Shown: positions 52,062 through 62,630 of the stretch, piece after piece | Position numbering within the stretch: position 1 is the first letter of the stretch | How the letters are laid out: each line of letters begins with the position of its first letter | Origin: Pseudomonas viridiflava | GTDB taxonomy: Bacteria > Pseudomonadota > Gammaproteobacteria > Pseudomonadales > Pseudomonadaceae | Length of the DNA: 64,000 nt | NCBI RefSeq assembly: GCF_900589395.1 | Contig: NZ_UUIS01000075.1 | Coordinates: 1 to 64,000 of the forward strand | Direction of reading: 5' to 3' | Program-made: the position numbers and the translations under genes | Notes under the pieces: generated by a model | The model's database searches: none | What the model was told of the DNA's origin: nothing | What the model saw: the letters and a program-made list of their open reading frames with translations, nothing else

Positions 52062-52244
52062 GGAGCGTGTTCCTTGAAAGCGAAGAGCGGGACAAATGGA
52101 TGACAGGGGGGCGCACATTCGATGCAGCACCGGCCCGCGGCGTCACGTCGCGGCACATTAACCGCGCCGAATCGAACTCTTTGCCCCCGACACCAGTCGT
52201 AGGCGATAAGTAGTTGCGGATTAATATCACGGGAGTGGCTGGGC

Positions 52245-53846
<1,602 letters not shown>

Positions 53847-53905
53847 ATGCAGGGCCGCCTGTTCAACGTGGCGCCAGCCTCAAGCCTGAATGAAAAAGGA
53901 AGAGC

Positions 53906-54289
53906 ATGAAGCGTTTTGTTGCGTCGACCCTACGATGCTACGAAGAAGACGATGTCCTGGTGGTGGCGCTGGGTGATGACGCGCAAGCGCCTGCCAACTT
54001 CATCATCATTACGCGCCTGGACGATGACGATCACGCCAGTGTGGAGGAGGGCATCGGCTTTCATACCGACCAGGCGGAATATGAACGGTCTGATGCCATC
54101 GAGAAAGTGATCTTTTCCCCAGACAGTCTGGAAGTGGTGGTCAAGCCCGAGTATGCCGAGTTCTTTGGTGACTCGCGTTTTCTGGCTGAACTGCCGCAAG
54201 GCAACGATACTGTTCCAGAGCAGGTCGCTGCGCTGAAAAGTGCTTTGCAGACTTTGTTCAGTGGCTCTCGAGTCGAGTTGGTCATTTAA
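53906..54289 (+). CDS. Imm10-like immunity family protein (tentative)
   Basis: A 127-residue acidic cytoplasmic protein: RCYEEDDVLVVALGDDAQAP, NFIIITRLDDDDHASVEEGI, and IEKVIFSPDSLEVVVKPEYA. Layout and spacing resemble the Imm10 family of polymorphic-toxin immunity proteins. No toxin gene adjoins it, so if the family call is right it is an orphan immunity gene. A ribosome site (aaaggaagag) supports the start. It lies 59 bases after the LOV kinase gene. Confidence 0.5.
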   Translation: MKRFVASTLRCYEEDDVLVVALGDDAQAPANFIIITRLDDDDHASVEEGIGFHTDQAEYERSDAIEKVIFSPDSLEVVVKPEYAEFFGDSRFLAELPQGNDTVPEQVAALKSALQTLFSGSRVELVI

Positions 54290-54362
54290 CTGCCGGCCTT
54301 GCTTCACACCGCTCAAGTACTTATCTGTAGACAGCACGTGTTAATACCCCGGACACGTACGA

Positions 54363-55532
54363 TCAGGCACTCAACCAGAACACTGTCGACGCCGACTCAG
54401 GTCGCGGTCTCTGCATCGGTACCGTCACTGTAAAGACAGTGCCTTGCTCGCTATCTGAAACCACGTCAATAACACCCGTGTGAGAGGTGACAATCTCCGA
54501 AGCAATATAAAGCCCCAGGCCCAGTCCCTCTGTCGGTGGGTCGTCGGCAACCGAGCGCTGCGAAAAACGCCCCATGGGATTGAAGATGAACGGTAATGCC
54601 GCTTCCGGGATAGGCTCACCGGTATTGTGGACGGTAAAGATTGCATGACCGTCTGCCTGTGCCAGGGTGACTGCTATGGGCGTTCGGTTATCGCCATGCT
54701 GGATCGCATTGCTGATGATGTTGGAAAAGACCTGCTCCATGCGGGGACCATCAAACTGGCCGGTCACCGCCGCGTAAGCCATGAAGTTCAGGTGGACACC
54801 CGGATGAAACGCACGGATTTCATCGACGATACGCTCGCACAAAGGCACCAGGTCCAGCGCTGTGGTTTTAATGGGAATGCCCGGTCCCATCTGGCAGCGC
54901 GTCAGATCGAGCAGATCGCCCACTATCTGGTTGGCGCGTTTTACGCTGGTGTAGATCTGATTGGAGAGCTTGACCCCGCGGGGGCTGGTGTCTGCCGAAC
55001 GTCGCATGCTGTCGGCGCCCAGCATGATGGCGCCAAGCGGTGTACGCAGATCATGACCCAGGATGCCTAGAAATACAGTGCGCGAGACGTCTACTGCCCT
55101 TGAGTAACTGGCAATGGATTCGGCAAGTGCCTGGTCGATGGCTTCATGAAAACGATTCATGTCGTCGGCATCAAAGTCTGCCCCTGACTTGATTTGCTTC
55201 ATCCACTGATTGAGGACGCTGGTTCTCAAGGCGCGGTACTCAGAAACCATCTGGTCGATGGTAAAACCGGCCATCAACCGTGTGACGGCATGGGTTTCGG
55301 CAGGTGTTTCTTCTGTGGCAACCGGCCCCTGGCCTTGGGAGCGGGCAATGCGCTCTGATCGGGTCTGCTTGGTACGCAGGTCCGCCACGATGGCCTCAAG
55401 CATCTGCGCGGCATGATCGCGCAACGACTCTCTGTCCAATGCCACCCCGGAAATCTCGATGGTTCTCGCAAAGTCTTCCCAGGCCTGGAGAATGGACTCA
55501 GCGTTCTTGACGATAAAATCGGGCAGGCGCAC
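54363..55532 (-). CDS. Sensor histidine kinase with RsbR-like N-terminal domain
   Basis: A 389-residue soluble kinase. The N-terminal 150 residues (LPDFIVKNAESILQAWEDFA, HAVTRLMAGFTIDQMVSEYR) resemble the RsbT co-antagonist N-terminal domain seen in stressosome proteins. Then come HisKA (FLGILGHDLRTPLGAIM) and an ATPase domain (N box NIISNAIQHGD, G box GLGLGLYIASEIV). No membrane segment. I set the start at the GTG at 55532, preceded by aggatcaccg, because upstream residues look non-coding. No partner response regulator is adjacent. Confidence 0.82.
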   Translation of the reverse strand: MRLPDFIVKNAESILQAWEDFARTIEISGVALDRESLRDHAAQMLEAIVADLRTKQTRSERIARSQGQGPVATEETPAETHAVTRLMAGFTIDQMVSEYRALRTSVLNQWMKQIKSGADFDADDMNRFHEAIDQALAESIASYSRAVDVSRTVFLGILGHDLRTPLGAIMLGADSMRRSADTSPRGVKLSNQIYTSVKRANQIVGDLLDLTRCQMGPGIPIKTTALDLVPLCERIVDEIRAFHPGVHLNFMAYAAVTGQFDGPRMEQVFSNIISNAIQHGDNRTPIAVTLAQADGHAIFTVHNTGEPIPEAALPFIFNPMGRFSQRSVADDPPTEGLGLGLYIASEIVTSHTGVIDVVSDSEQGTVFTVTVPMQRPRPESASTVFWLSA

Positions 55533-55873
55533 GCCGGTGATCCTAATAAGAGGGTATGAGCCGCCGCCGGGCACCCTCGCGACAGGGCAAGAGCGCCGAC
55601 GGTAAGTCTGGGTGTTCCATGGTGCTTTGGCAGGTACAGGGCCGGCTTGATTCAACATCTTTCAAGGCGATGCCACAGGCCTGCCATTGCCGCACAGATG
55701 GCCAGAAAATGAAATGCCCATCGCCTTTATTCATTGATTTTTTGCCTGAACACACTCGTTGTGATCTGAAATGACGCCCTGTCCGGCGGCGTAAACAGCC
55801 GTACCCCGTGGGTGAAGTTGACGGCCTCCAAGCATGCCCGCTGCAATGCCCCAGGACACAGGTCAGTCATGCA
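55533..55873. other. Intergenic region before the sensor kinase gene
   Basis: A 341-base gap between the 3' end of the permease gene and the start of the kinase gene, both on the minus strand. It should contain the kinase promoter. A plus-strand frame at 55556-55774 has no ribosome site or familiar composition. I see no clear terminator or repeat. Confidence 0.45.
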
Positions 55874-57289
55874 TCAACTGTAATCGCCGGCCGAGCCCGC
55901 GACCGGTTCTGGCTGGCGGCTGCGGGTCAACTGATAGGCAATGGCCAGCCAGATGAACCAGGCCGGCATGGCCATCAAGGCGATCCGGGTGTCAGGGCGC
56001 AACGCCAGCAGGAACAGCACAAAGCCCAGGAAAGCCAGGGACAACCAGGCCATGGGCACGCCGCCCGGCATCTTGAAGGCCGAGCGCGCATGCAGCTCGG
56101 GACGCTTTCTGCGGTAGGCAATGTAAGACGCCAGGATGGTCGACCAGGTGAAGATCACCAGGATCGCCGACACGGTGGACACAATGGTGAACGCGGTCAT
56201 GACTTGCGGCACGATAAACAGCACCAGCACACCGATGAGCATCAGCAGGCAGGTGAACGCCAGGCTGATCAGCGGCACGCTGTTGCCCGACAGGCGCTGG
56301 AAGACCGTTGGCGCATTGCCCTGATTGGCCAGCCCGAACAGCATGCGGCTGGATGAAAATACACCGCTGTTGGCCGAGGAAGCCGCCGAGGTCAGGACCA
56401 CGAAGTTGACGATGCCGGCTGCGGCCGGAAACCCCGCCACCAGAAACAGCTCGACGAAAGGGCTCTTGATGGGTGAAACCTGTTGCCAGGACGTCACGGC
56501 AATGATGCAGGTCAGCGCGAGCACATAGAACAGGATGATGCGCAGCGGGATGGCATTGATGGCCTTGGGCAGGGTTTTCTCCGGCGAGCGGGTCTCTGCG
56601 GCGGCCGTACCGATCAGTTCGGTGCCGGCGAACGAGAAGATTGCCATCTGAAAGCCGGCGAAGAAGCCGAGCAGGCCATTGGGGAAGGCGGCCTGCTTGT
56701 CCACCAGGTGGCTCAAGGACGCCGTCACGCCACTGGGGGACACGAACGACGTTGCAATCAGCGCCAGACTGACGCCGATCAGGGTCACGACAGCAATGAT
56801 CTTGATGATCGCGAACCAGAATTCCACTTCACCGAAAAGCCGCACGGTCAGCACGTTCAAGGCGAACAAGGTCGCGAGCATGCCAACAGCGGGCATCCAC
56901 GCCGGGACATCGGCAAACCAGTACTGGAAGAACCCGCCGACCACGACGGCATCACCGATGACCGCCACGCTCCAGCTCAGCCAATAGGACCAGCCCAGAA
57001 AAAAAGCCGCCCTGGGGCCCAGGTAGGCACCGGCAAAGTCGGCGAAGGTCTTGAAGTTCAGGTTGGACAGCAGCATTTCGCCCATGGCCCGCATGACGAA
57101 AAACACGAACAGCCCGATGATCATGTAGATCAGGATGATCGAGGTGCCCGACAGGTTGATGATCTTGCCGGAGCCCATGAACAGGCCTGTTCCTATCGCT
57201 CCTCCCATGGCCATCAATTGAATGTGGCGATTGCTGAGCGTGCGCTGCAGCGCAGGCGGGTCGACCCGCTCTGGTGGCATCGATTTCAT
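55874..57289 (-). CDS. Amino acid permease, CycA/APC family
   Basis: Twelve-helix APC-superfamily amino acid:H+ symporter, 471 residues. Family marks: HIQLMAMGGAIGTGLFMGSG in helix 1, the FSFAGTELIGTAAAET segment, and ANSGVFSSSRMLFGLA. It is closest in look to the CycA/GabP/AnsP group (D-alanine, glycine, GABA, asparagine). The ATG at 57289 has an aagagg ribosome site. It follows the ornithine cyclodeaminase gene on the same strand (167-base gap) and may import the substrate of that pathway. Confidence 0.85.
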   Translation of the reverse strand: MKSMPPERVDPPALQRTLSNRHIQLMAMGGAIGTGLFMGSGKIINLSGTSIILIYMIIGLFVFFVMRAMGEMLLSNLNFKTFADFAGAYLGPRAAFFLGWSYWLSWSVAVIGDAVVVGGFFQYWFADVPAWMPAVGMLATLFALNVLTVRLFGEVEFWFAIIKIIAVVTLIGVSLALIATSFVSPSGVTASLSHLVDKQAAFPNGLLGFFAGFQMAIFSFAGTELIGTAAAETRSPEKTLPKAINAIPLRIILFYVLALTCIIAVTSWQQVSPIKSPFVELFLVAGFPAAAGIVNFVVLTSAASSANSGVFSSSRMLFGLANQGNAPTVFQRLSGNSVPLISLAFTCLLMLIGVLVLFIVPQVMTAFTIVSTVSAILVIFTWSTILASYIAYRRKRPELHARSAFKMPGGVPMAWLSLAFLGFVLFLLALRPDTRIALMAMPAWFIWLAIAYQLTRSRQPEPVAGSAGDYS

Positions 57290-57456
57290 TACAAAACCTC
57301 TTGATTTTATGTTTTTGAGTTTTGGCAGAAAGTAGAAAACGGGTGCGTGCTTCACGCGTCATGACGCAACGCGCGAATCATTGCGCGAGTGTTCTTGTCA
57401 GAGATAACGGCTATTGACGGTTATGCAGGGCTACGTGCAGGCTCGGCCCCGGCGGC

Positions 57457-58509
57457 TCAGGTGGCCGAGCGCAAATGCCCGGCCCTGAGCGGTTGCGGGT
57501 CGAGCAACTGGTAGAGGTTCTTGATGTGGGCCGGCGTCGGCACCAGGTGGATGCGCTCGCCGATCGAGTGCTGTCGTGCCAGGTCCTGCAGGTAGCGCAA
57601 GGATGAAAAATCTTCCAGGGCAAAGCCCACCGAATCGAAGACCGTGACCTGATCGGCGTGCTCGCGGCCTGGTGCTTCACCTCGGGCAATCCTGAAGAAC
57701 TCAATGACGGGAAAGTCGGCTTCCACTTGTTGAATGTCGCCTTCAATCCGGGTCTGTGGTTCGAACTCCACGATGACCCGGGCGTTGCGCAGAATGTCGG
57801 CGTGCAGTTCGGTTTTCCCCGGGCAGTCGCCGCCTACGGCATTGATGTGCATGCCGGGCTCGACCATGTCGGGGGTGAGAATCGTTGCATAGGCTTTGTC
57901 GGCGGTCACGGTGGTGACGATGTGCGCGCCCTTGACCGCCTCCTGTATCGAGTCGGCAATGATCACCCGGAGTTTGGGAAAGGCCGCCAGATTCTGCTTG
58001 AGCTTGAGCGAGGCGGCCCGATCGATATCGAACACGCGGATTTCGTCGATGCCCAGCATTTCGTGGAAGGCCAGGGCCTGGAATTCGCTCTGGGCACCAT
58101 TGCCGATGATTGCCATTGAGGTTGCCCCGGGCCGGGCGAGCGATTGCGCGACCAGCGCAGAAGTGGCCGCCGTGCGCACGGCAGTCGTCAGGGTCAGTTC
58201 ACTGAGCAGGGTGGGATAGCCACTGTGGACGTCGGCCAGCACCCCGAAGGCCATGACCGTCAGCAGGTCGTTCTGGCCGTTGTCCGGATGACCGTTGACG
58301 TACTTGAACGCGTATTGCTGGCCATCATCGGTCGGCATCAGTTCGATCACCCCATTGGGGGAGTGGTTGGCCGTGCGCGGCGACTTGTCGAATTCGGCCC
58401 AGCGAACATAGTCAGCTTCGATATAGCAGGCCATTTCGCGAATGGCCTGGCGAATGCCGACCGTGGTGAACAGGCGCGCGGCCTGATCGACATCGATGAA
58501 AAGCGTCAT
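57457..58509 (-). CDS. Ornithine cyclodeaminase family protein
   Basis: A 350-residue ornithine cyclodeaminase/mu-crystallin family enzyme. The founding activity is NAD-dependent conversion of ornithine to proline and ammonia. The Rossmann segment is MAIIGNGAQSEFQALAFHEM, followed by the RVFDIDRAASLKLKQN strand; MHINAVGGDCPGKTELHADI matches the substrate loop of true cyclodeaminases, and NGVIELMPTDD with AFKYVNGHPDN line the pocket. Ribosome site taagga. It lies 43 bases after the acetylpolyamine amidohydrolase gene, so ornithine or a similar diamino acid may be released by that enzyme. Confidence 0.88.
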   Translation of the reverse strand: MTLFIDVDQAARLFTTVGIRQAIREMACYIEADYVRWAEFDKSPRTANHSPNGVIELMPTDDGQQYAFKYVNGHPDNGQNDLLTVMAFGVLADVHSGYPTLLSELTLTTAVRTAATSALVAQSLARPGATSMAIIGNGAQSEFQALAFHEMLGIDEIRVFDIDRAASLKLKQNLAAFPKLRVIIADSIQEAVKGAHIVTTVTADKAYATILTPDMVEPGMHINAVGGDCPGKTELHADILRNARVIVEFEPQTRIEGDIQQVEADFPVIEFFRIARGEAPGREHADQVTVFDSVGFALEDFSSLRYLQDLARQHSIGERIHLVPTPAHIKNLYQLLDPQPLRAGHLRSAT

Positions 58510-58552
58510 GGTGTGTTTCCTTAGATTGACGGATTGAAGGTGCCGCGGGGTG

Positions 58553-59587
58553 TCAGGCGCGCTTGCTTTCGTAGCCATGCAGCACGTTGACGGCATTGAT
58601 GCCGATTTCGTCGACCATGTAGCCGCCTTCCATGACGAACAGCGTGGGGCAACCGATGCTCGCGATCAGCTCGCCGATGCCGATGAAATCGTCACTTTCG
58701 AGCAGGAAGTGGCTGATCGGGTCGTCCTTGAACGTGTCCACTCCGAGGGAGATCACCAACACCTGCGGGGCGAACTGCTGGAGTTGCTTGCAGGCATGCA
58801 GCAAGGCGTCGCGATAGCGTTGCCAAGTGGTGTTTTTCGGCAACGGGTAGTTGTGGTTGAAGCCCTCGCCGTGGCCGGCACCGACTTCGTGGCTGAAGCC
58901 GGAGTAGTACGGATAGGACACTGCCGGCTCGCCGTGCAGCGAGACGAACATGACGTCAGCTCGGTCATAGAAAATATTCTGGGTGCCATTGCCGTGATGA
59001 AAGTCGACGTCCAGCACCGCGACACGTTGGGCGCCTTGCGTGATCGCCTGTTGGGCGGCGATGGCGGCATTGTTGAGATAGCAATAGCCCCCCATGTATT
59101 CGCGTGCCGCGTGATGGCCGGGCGGCCGACACAGGGCAAAGGCGCTGTCGTGGCCTTCATCGAGCAGCGCCAGGCCGGTCAGGGCGATGTCGGCGCTGGT
59201 CCTGGCCGCCTGCCAGGTGCTGGCGGTAATCGGTGAGCCGGCATCCATTGCGTAGAAACCCAGCTGGCCGTCGATGAACGCGGGCACCTGCTGGTTGGCC
59301 AGGTCGCGCACCGGCCATACCAGCGGCAAGGCATCGTGGGTGCGTCCGGTGGCGGACCACTGCGCCCAGGCGGTTTCCAGAAAACTGACGTAGCGCTCGC
59401 TGTGGGCGTTGACATAGCACGCCCGGTCAAAGGCTCGCGGCTCGATGATCTGGCCGAGGCCGACCTGCTTGACGCGGTGATGAACAGTGTCTGCCCGGCT
59501 GGGCTGTTCGAACGAAGGCTTGAGCACACCGTCTTTCAATTCGGTGCCGTGATGCAGGCGGTGGGAATCACTGAAAACTGTAAACAT
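58553..59587 (-). CDS. aphA: Acetylpolyamine amidohydrolase (histone deacetylase family)
   Basis: Zinc-dependent deacetylase, 344 residues from this start. Numbered from MFTVF, the known acetylpolyamine amidohydrolase residues fall in exact register: His158 and His159 (RPPGHHA), zinc ligands Asp195 and His197 (LDVDFHHGNG) and Asp284 (SLGVDTFKDDP), and Tyr323 (EGGYMVDEIG). This register supports the ATG at 59587 over the one three codons upstream. It removes acetyl groups from acetylated polyamines or similar short amines. First gene of the operon, divergent from an Lrp-type regulator. Confidence 0.92.
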   Translation of the reverse strand: MFTVFSDSHRLHHGTELKDGVLKPSFEQPSRADTVHHRVKQVGLGQIIEPRAFDRACYVNAHSERYVSFLETAWAQWSATGRTHDALPLVWPVRDLANQQVPAFIDGQLGFYAMDAGSPITASTWQAARTSADIALTGLALLDEGHDSAFALCRPPGHHAAREYMGGYCYLNNAAIAAQQAITQGAQRVAVLDVDFHHGNGTQNIFYDRADVMFVSLHGEPAVSYPYYSGFSHEVGAGHGEGFNHNYPLPKNTTWQRYRDALLHACKQLQQFAPQVLVISLGVDTFKDDPISHFLLESDDFIGIGELIASIGCPTLFVMEGGYMVDEIGINAVNVLHGYESKRA

Positions 59588-59706
59588 TCTGCGCATCCGT
59601 TAATGTGAGCCGGTGAAACTATTCTGTTCCGGCTTCGGTGCGCTTTCTTTGCTTTGTATTCGTGACTTTTGAAAAATGTCGGGTTTTTTTACTCAGGAAT
59701 GGCTTG

Positions 59707-60207
59707 ATGAAGAAAAGATTATCCAAACGCATCAGTCTTGATGAAACCGACCTGGCGATCCTTGAATTGCTGCAGGACGATGCGAGCATTTCCAACGCTG
59801 AACTCAGTGAGCGGCTGTCGTTAAGCCTGACGCCGTGTTGGCGACGGCGTAAGCGCATGGAAGAAGCGGGTGTGATCAAGGGCTACCAGGCCAACCTCGA
59901 CAGACGCATGCTGGGGCTGGATATCATGGCCTTCGTGCACATCCGTTTCTCTACCCATGCCGACCATGCCCCGGATGACTTCGAGGCGGTCATAGCGCAA
60001 TTGCCAGAGGTGCTGGCCTGCCACAAGATCACCGGCGATGCCGACTATGTGCTGCAAGTGCTGGCAGAAGACCTCGACAGCTACAGTGACTTCATCGAGC
60101 AGGTGCTCAGGCGCCAGGTAGGCATCGCCTCCATCCAGTCCAGCCTGGCCCTGCGCGAGGTCAAGACCGGCAACCGCATTGCGATACCGAAACCTGGCCT
60201 GGGCTAA
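59707..60207 (+). CDS. Lrp/AsnC-family transcriptional regulator
   Basis: A 166-residue Lrp/AsnC regulator: N-terminal helix-turn-helix (ILELLQDDASISNAELSERL, then LTPCWRRRKRMEEAGVIKGY) and C-terminal RAM effector domain (about 75-150; VLACHKITGDADYVLQVLAE). Its gene is divergent from the acetylpolyamine amidohydrolase operon with a 119-base gap, so it is the likely local regulator, responding to an amino acid or amine. The ATG at 59707 follows an aggaa site. Confidence 0.92.
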   Translation: MKKRLSKRISLDETDLAILELLQDDASISNAELSERLSLSLTPCWRRRKRMEEAGVIKGYQANLDRRMLGLDIMAFVHIRFSTHADHAPDDFEAVIAQLPEVLACHKITGDADYVLQVLAEDLDSYSDFIEQVLRRQVGIASIQSSLALREVKTGNRIAIPKPGLG

Positions 60208-60231
60208 GACAGCCGCTGCATCACCCGGCCC

Positions 60232-60750
60232 TCAACCAAACACCACCGCGCCATCGTCTTTCGCCAGGCTGAACGCTTGTTGCCACTGCTGGTACAGCGC
60301 CCAGAACACGCCGCCGATCTGCTCGGCCTTGTCGGCATGGGCGGCATAGTCTGCGGCCAGCCTGGCGCTGGCGCTCGGCCCGAGCGTGCCGTCGCTGTCG
60401 GTGAAGTTGATCTGCTCGAAGAAAGGCCCTTCGCTGGAAAACCAGGCGCCGGCGTCATACCCCTCGGTCTCGCCGTCAGGGCCTTCGTAGCGGGTCAGGG
60501 GGTAACCCGCCATCTGCGCCAACTGGTTGCGCCAGGCGCAGTAGCCGGTGTAGCTGCCGGCGCGAAACTCAAAGGTTTCGCCACCCACCTGATAGGCGAC
60601 GTCAGGCTTGAGGCCTTCAAGCCGGCCCGGAAAGTCATCGCTCTCGCGAAATTGGCGGTAGTGCTCCCAGTCTTCGAGTTCACCGTCCTGATCACGCCTG
60701 GCGTCAGGCGCTTCCACCAGTTTGCTGTAGGCACAAATATCCAGGCCCAT
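60232..60750 (-). CDS. Conserved hypothetical protein
   Basis: A 172-residue acidic cytoplasmic protein starting MGLDICAYSKLVEAPDARRD. Notable parts are FEFRAGSYTGYCAWRNQLAQ, YDAGAWFSSEGPFFEQINFT and a C-terminal helix (HADKAEQIGGVFWALYQQWQ). No signal peptide or membrane segment. I do not recognise a named family or motif. The open frame extends upstream, but the ATG at 60750 gives the clean start. Convergent with the Lrp-type regulator gene, 24 bases apart. Confidence 0.65.
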   Translation of the reverse strand: MGLDICAYSKLVEAPDARRDQDGELEDWEHYRQFRESDDFPGRLEGLKPDVAYQVGGETFEFRAGSYTGYCAWRNQLAQMAGYPLTRYEGPDGETEGYDAGAWFSSEGPFFEQINFTDSDGTLGPSASARLAADYAAHADKAEQIGGVFWALYQQWQQAFSLAKDDGAVVFG

Positions 60751-60986
60751 GACTGCTGTGCTCCATTGGTTGTGAACTGCAAGGGACAGCATGAACGGGG
60801 AAATATTCGCCAAGAGGGTCTGCCGACAGGCCGCAGGGAGAGGGTAGCCTGGGGCCATGTCATGCGTACACTTCGCGGTTCAAGCCGCGCCTGCGAACTT
60901 GCGGCGGCTTTTTCAGTCACAGGCATGTTGATCACCCTCGACATGGGACCGGCCGTTCGCATTCGTACACAGAGAAGGGAAAAGGC

Positions 60987-61391
60987 ATGAAAGCACTTAT
61001 GGCGGGTATGACGCTGGCGCTGTTGAGCACGACCGCTGGCGCCGACGATTACAGCGGTATCCCGCAGCGGCTGTTCGAACAGATCCAGGCCAGGCAGTTC
61101 GACAAGGCTATCGATACGATGGGCGTCAAGAAGGACATGGACCCTGAAGACAGGCAACAGATGGTCCAGTACATGAGCAAGGCTTTCGGTGGGGAGTACA
61201 AGTTTCATGAACTCATCGAGGAGCGCACCGTCGGCACCCGGTATGTGACTCTGGTGTATCTGGTGGGCATGCGGGAAGGGCCGGCCGGGCTGCGCATGCA
61301 GTTGTACAAGCCTGATGAGACCTGGTTGGCGCAGACTTTCGCGATCAATTCCGACTACGACGAGCTGGTCAAGGAAAAGAAAAAAGACTGA
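60987..61391 (+). CDS. Small secreted hypothetical protein
   Basis: A 134-residue protein with a signal peptide (about residues 1-19, cleavage near AGA-D) and a soluble mature part of about 115 residues with a lysine-rich end (VKEKKKD). The internal pattern (IPQRLFEQIQARQFDKAIDT, GTRYVTLVYLVGMREGPAGL) suggests a small alpha/beta fold such as NTF2-like, but I cannot confirm this. Ribosome site (agaaggga) is good. No operon partners. Confidence 0.65.
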   Translation: MKALMAGMTLALLSTTAGADDYSGIPQRLFEQIQARQFDKAIDTMGVKKDMDPEDRQQMVQYMSKAFGGEYKFHELIEERTVGTRYVTLVYLVGMREGPAGLRMQLYKPDETWLAQTFAINSDYDELVKEKKKD

Positions 61392-61498
61392 TAAAGCCCG
61401 TTCCGGGGTGGTAGGAGCCGGTCAAAGCCTCTTGCTATTCATCAATGACGACCGAACGTTCTAGAATCGGCTGACATTCATTCGGAACGGACCTCATC

Positions 61499-62425
61499 AT
61501 GGCACGCTCAACCGTTGCAGCCCTTCAGATTGGTTCCTTGCCCGGTGGCAAGGCCGACACCCTGAAACTGATCCTGTCTTATGAAGGAGCCATCGTGGCG
61601 GCGGGTGCCACGCTGGTGGTGTTGCCCGAGGCGATTCTGGGCGGCTACCCCAAGGGTGAGGATTTCGGCACGCGCCTGGGCTACCGCTTGCCCGAAGGGC
61701 GTGAGGCCTATGCGCGTTATTTCGATAATGCGATTGACCTGGACGGCGACGAAGTCCGCGCCCTGGCAGGACTGGCGCAGCGCACCGGGGCGCATCTGGT
61801 GGTCGGGGTCATCGAGCGTGCGGGCAGCTCGCTGTTCTGTACCGCATTGTTTGTCGACCCCGACAAGGGCCTGGTCGGCACGCACCGCAAGCTGATGCCC
61901 ACCGGCACCGAACGGCTGATCTGGGGGCAGGGCGATGGCTCGACCCTGCCGGTGTTCGATGTGCCGGCCGGACGCATCGGCGCGGCGATCTGCTGGGAAA
62001 ACCACATGCCGTTGCTGCGCACCGCGATGTATGCCAAGGGCGTCGAGATCTGGTGCGCCCCGACCGTGGATGAGCGCGACGTGTGGCAATGCTCGATGCG
62101 CCATATCGCCCATGAAGGCCGCTGCTTTGTCATCAGTGCCTGCCAGGTGCAACCGTCGCCCGCCGAGTCCGGCACCGAGGTGCCCGGCTGGGATGCTGAC
62201 CGTCCGCTGATCAACGGTGGCAGCATAATCGTCGGCCCATTGGGCGATGTGCTGGCGGGACCGTTGAAGGGCGCGGCCGGCTTGGTGACCGCCGAGATCG
62301 ATACCGGTGAACTGGTCAGGGCGCGGTATGACTTCGATGTGGTCGGACATTACTCACGGCCCGATGTCTTTGAGTTGAGGGTGGATGAGCGGGCCAGGCC
62401 AGGGGTAATTTTCACCCACGAATGA
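61499..62425 (+). CDS. Nitrilase family carbon-nitrogen hydrolase
   Basis: A 308-residue nitrilase-superfamily enzyme with the complete triad: Glu44 in VLPEAILGGYPKG, Lys131 in THRKLMPTGTERLIWGQGDG, Cys165 in AAICWENHMPLLR. The GYPKG, ERLIWGQGDG and CWENHMPL segments place it in the true nitrilase branch, which hydrolyses organic nitriles to acids, rather than among amidases or cyanide hydratases. Substrate unknown; plant-derived or aromatic nitriles such as indole-3-acetonitrile are possibilities only. It stands as a single gene. Confidence 0.88.
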   Translation: MARSTVAALQIGSLPGGKADTLKLILSYEGAIVAAGATLVVLPEAILGGYPKGEDFGTRLGYRLPEGREAYARYFDNAIDLDGDEVRALAGLAQRTGAHLVVGVIERAGSSLFCTALFVDPDKGLVGTHRKLMPTGTERLIWGQGDGSTLPVFDVPAGRIGAAICWENHMPLLRTAMYAKGVEIWCAPTVDERDVWQCSMRHIAHEGRCFVISACQVQPSPAESGTEVPGWDADRPLINGGSIIVGPLGDVLAGPLKGAAGLVTAEIDTGELVRARYDFDVVGHYSRPDVFELRVDERARPGVIFTHE

Positions 62426-62630
62426 GACCGGTCATCGGTTTTCTGCCGCCAGCCTGGCCCTTGTCAGGCAATGGCCTCTGGGCGAGGCACATTTTCGATA
62501 CGCCAATGAGTGAAAGAGATTATTTTGGCGGGCCTGACCGCCGGGGTATCCTGTTGCTGGTCTGGCCATGAGCCATCAACCTGATTTCTGAGAGTCCGTC
62601 AGTGGTTACAAACATGCGTAGGTGGGGGCC

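Noticed and set aside
55556..55774. Short plus-strand frame of 72 codons
   Set aside because: No ribosome site, no recognisable composition, overlaps the 5' side of the sensor kinase promoter region.
61405..61430. A fourth copy of the palindromic element (ggtaggagccggtc)
   Set aside because: Only about 12 bases resemble the left arm; there is no centre or right arm. At most a degenerate fragment.
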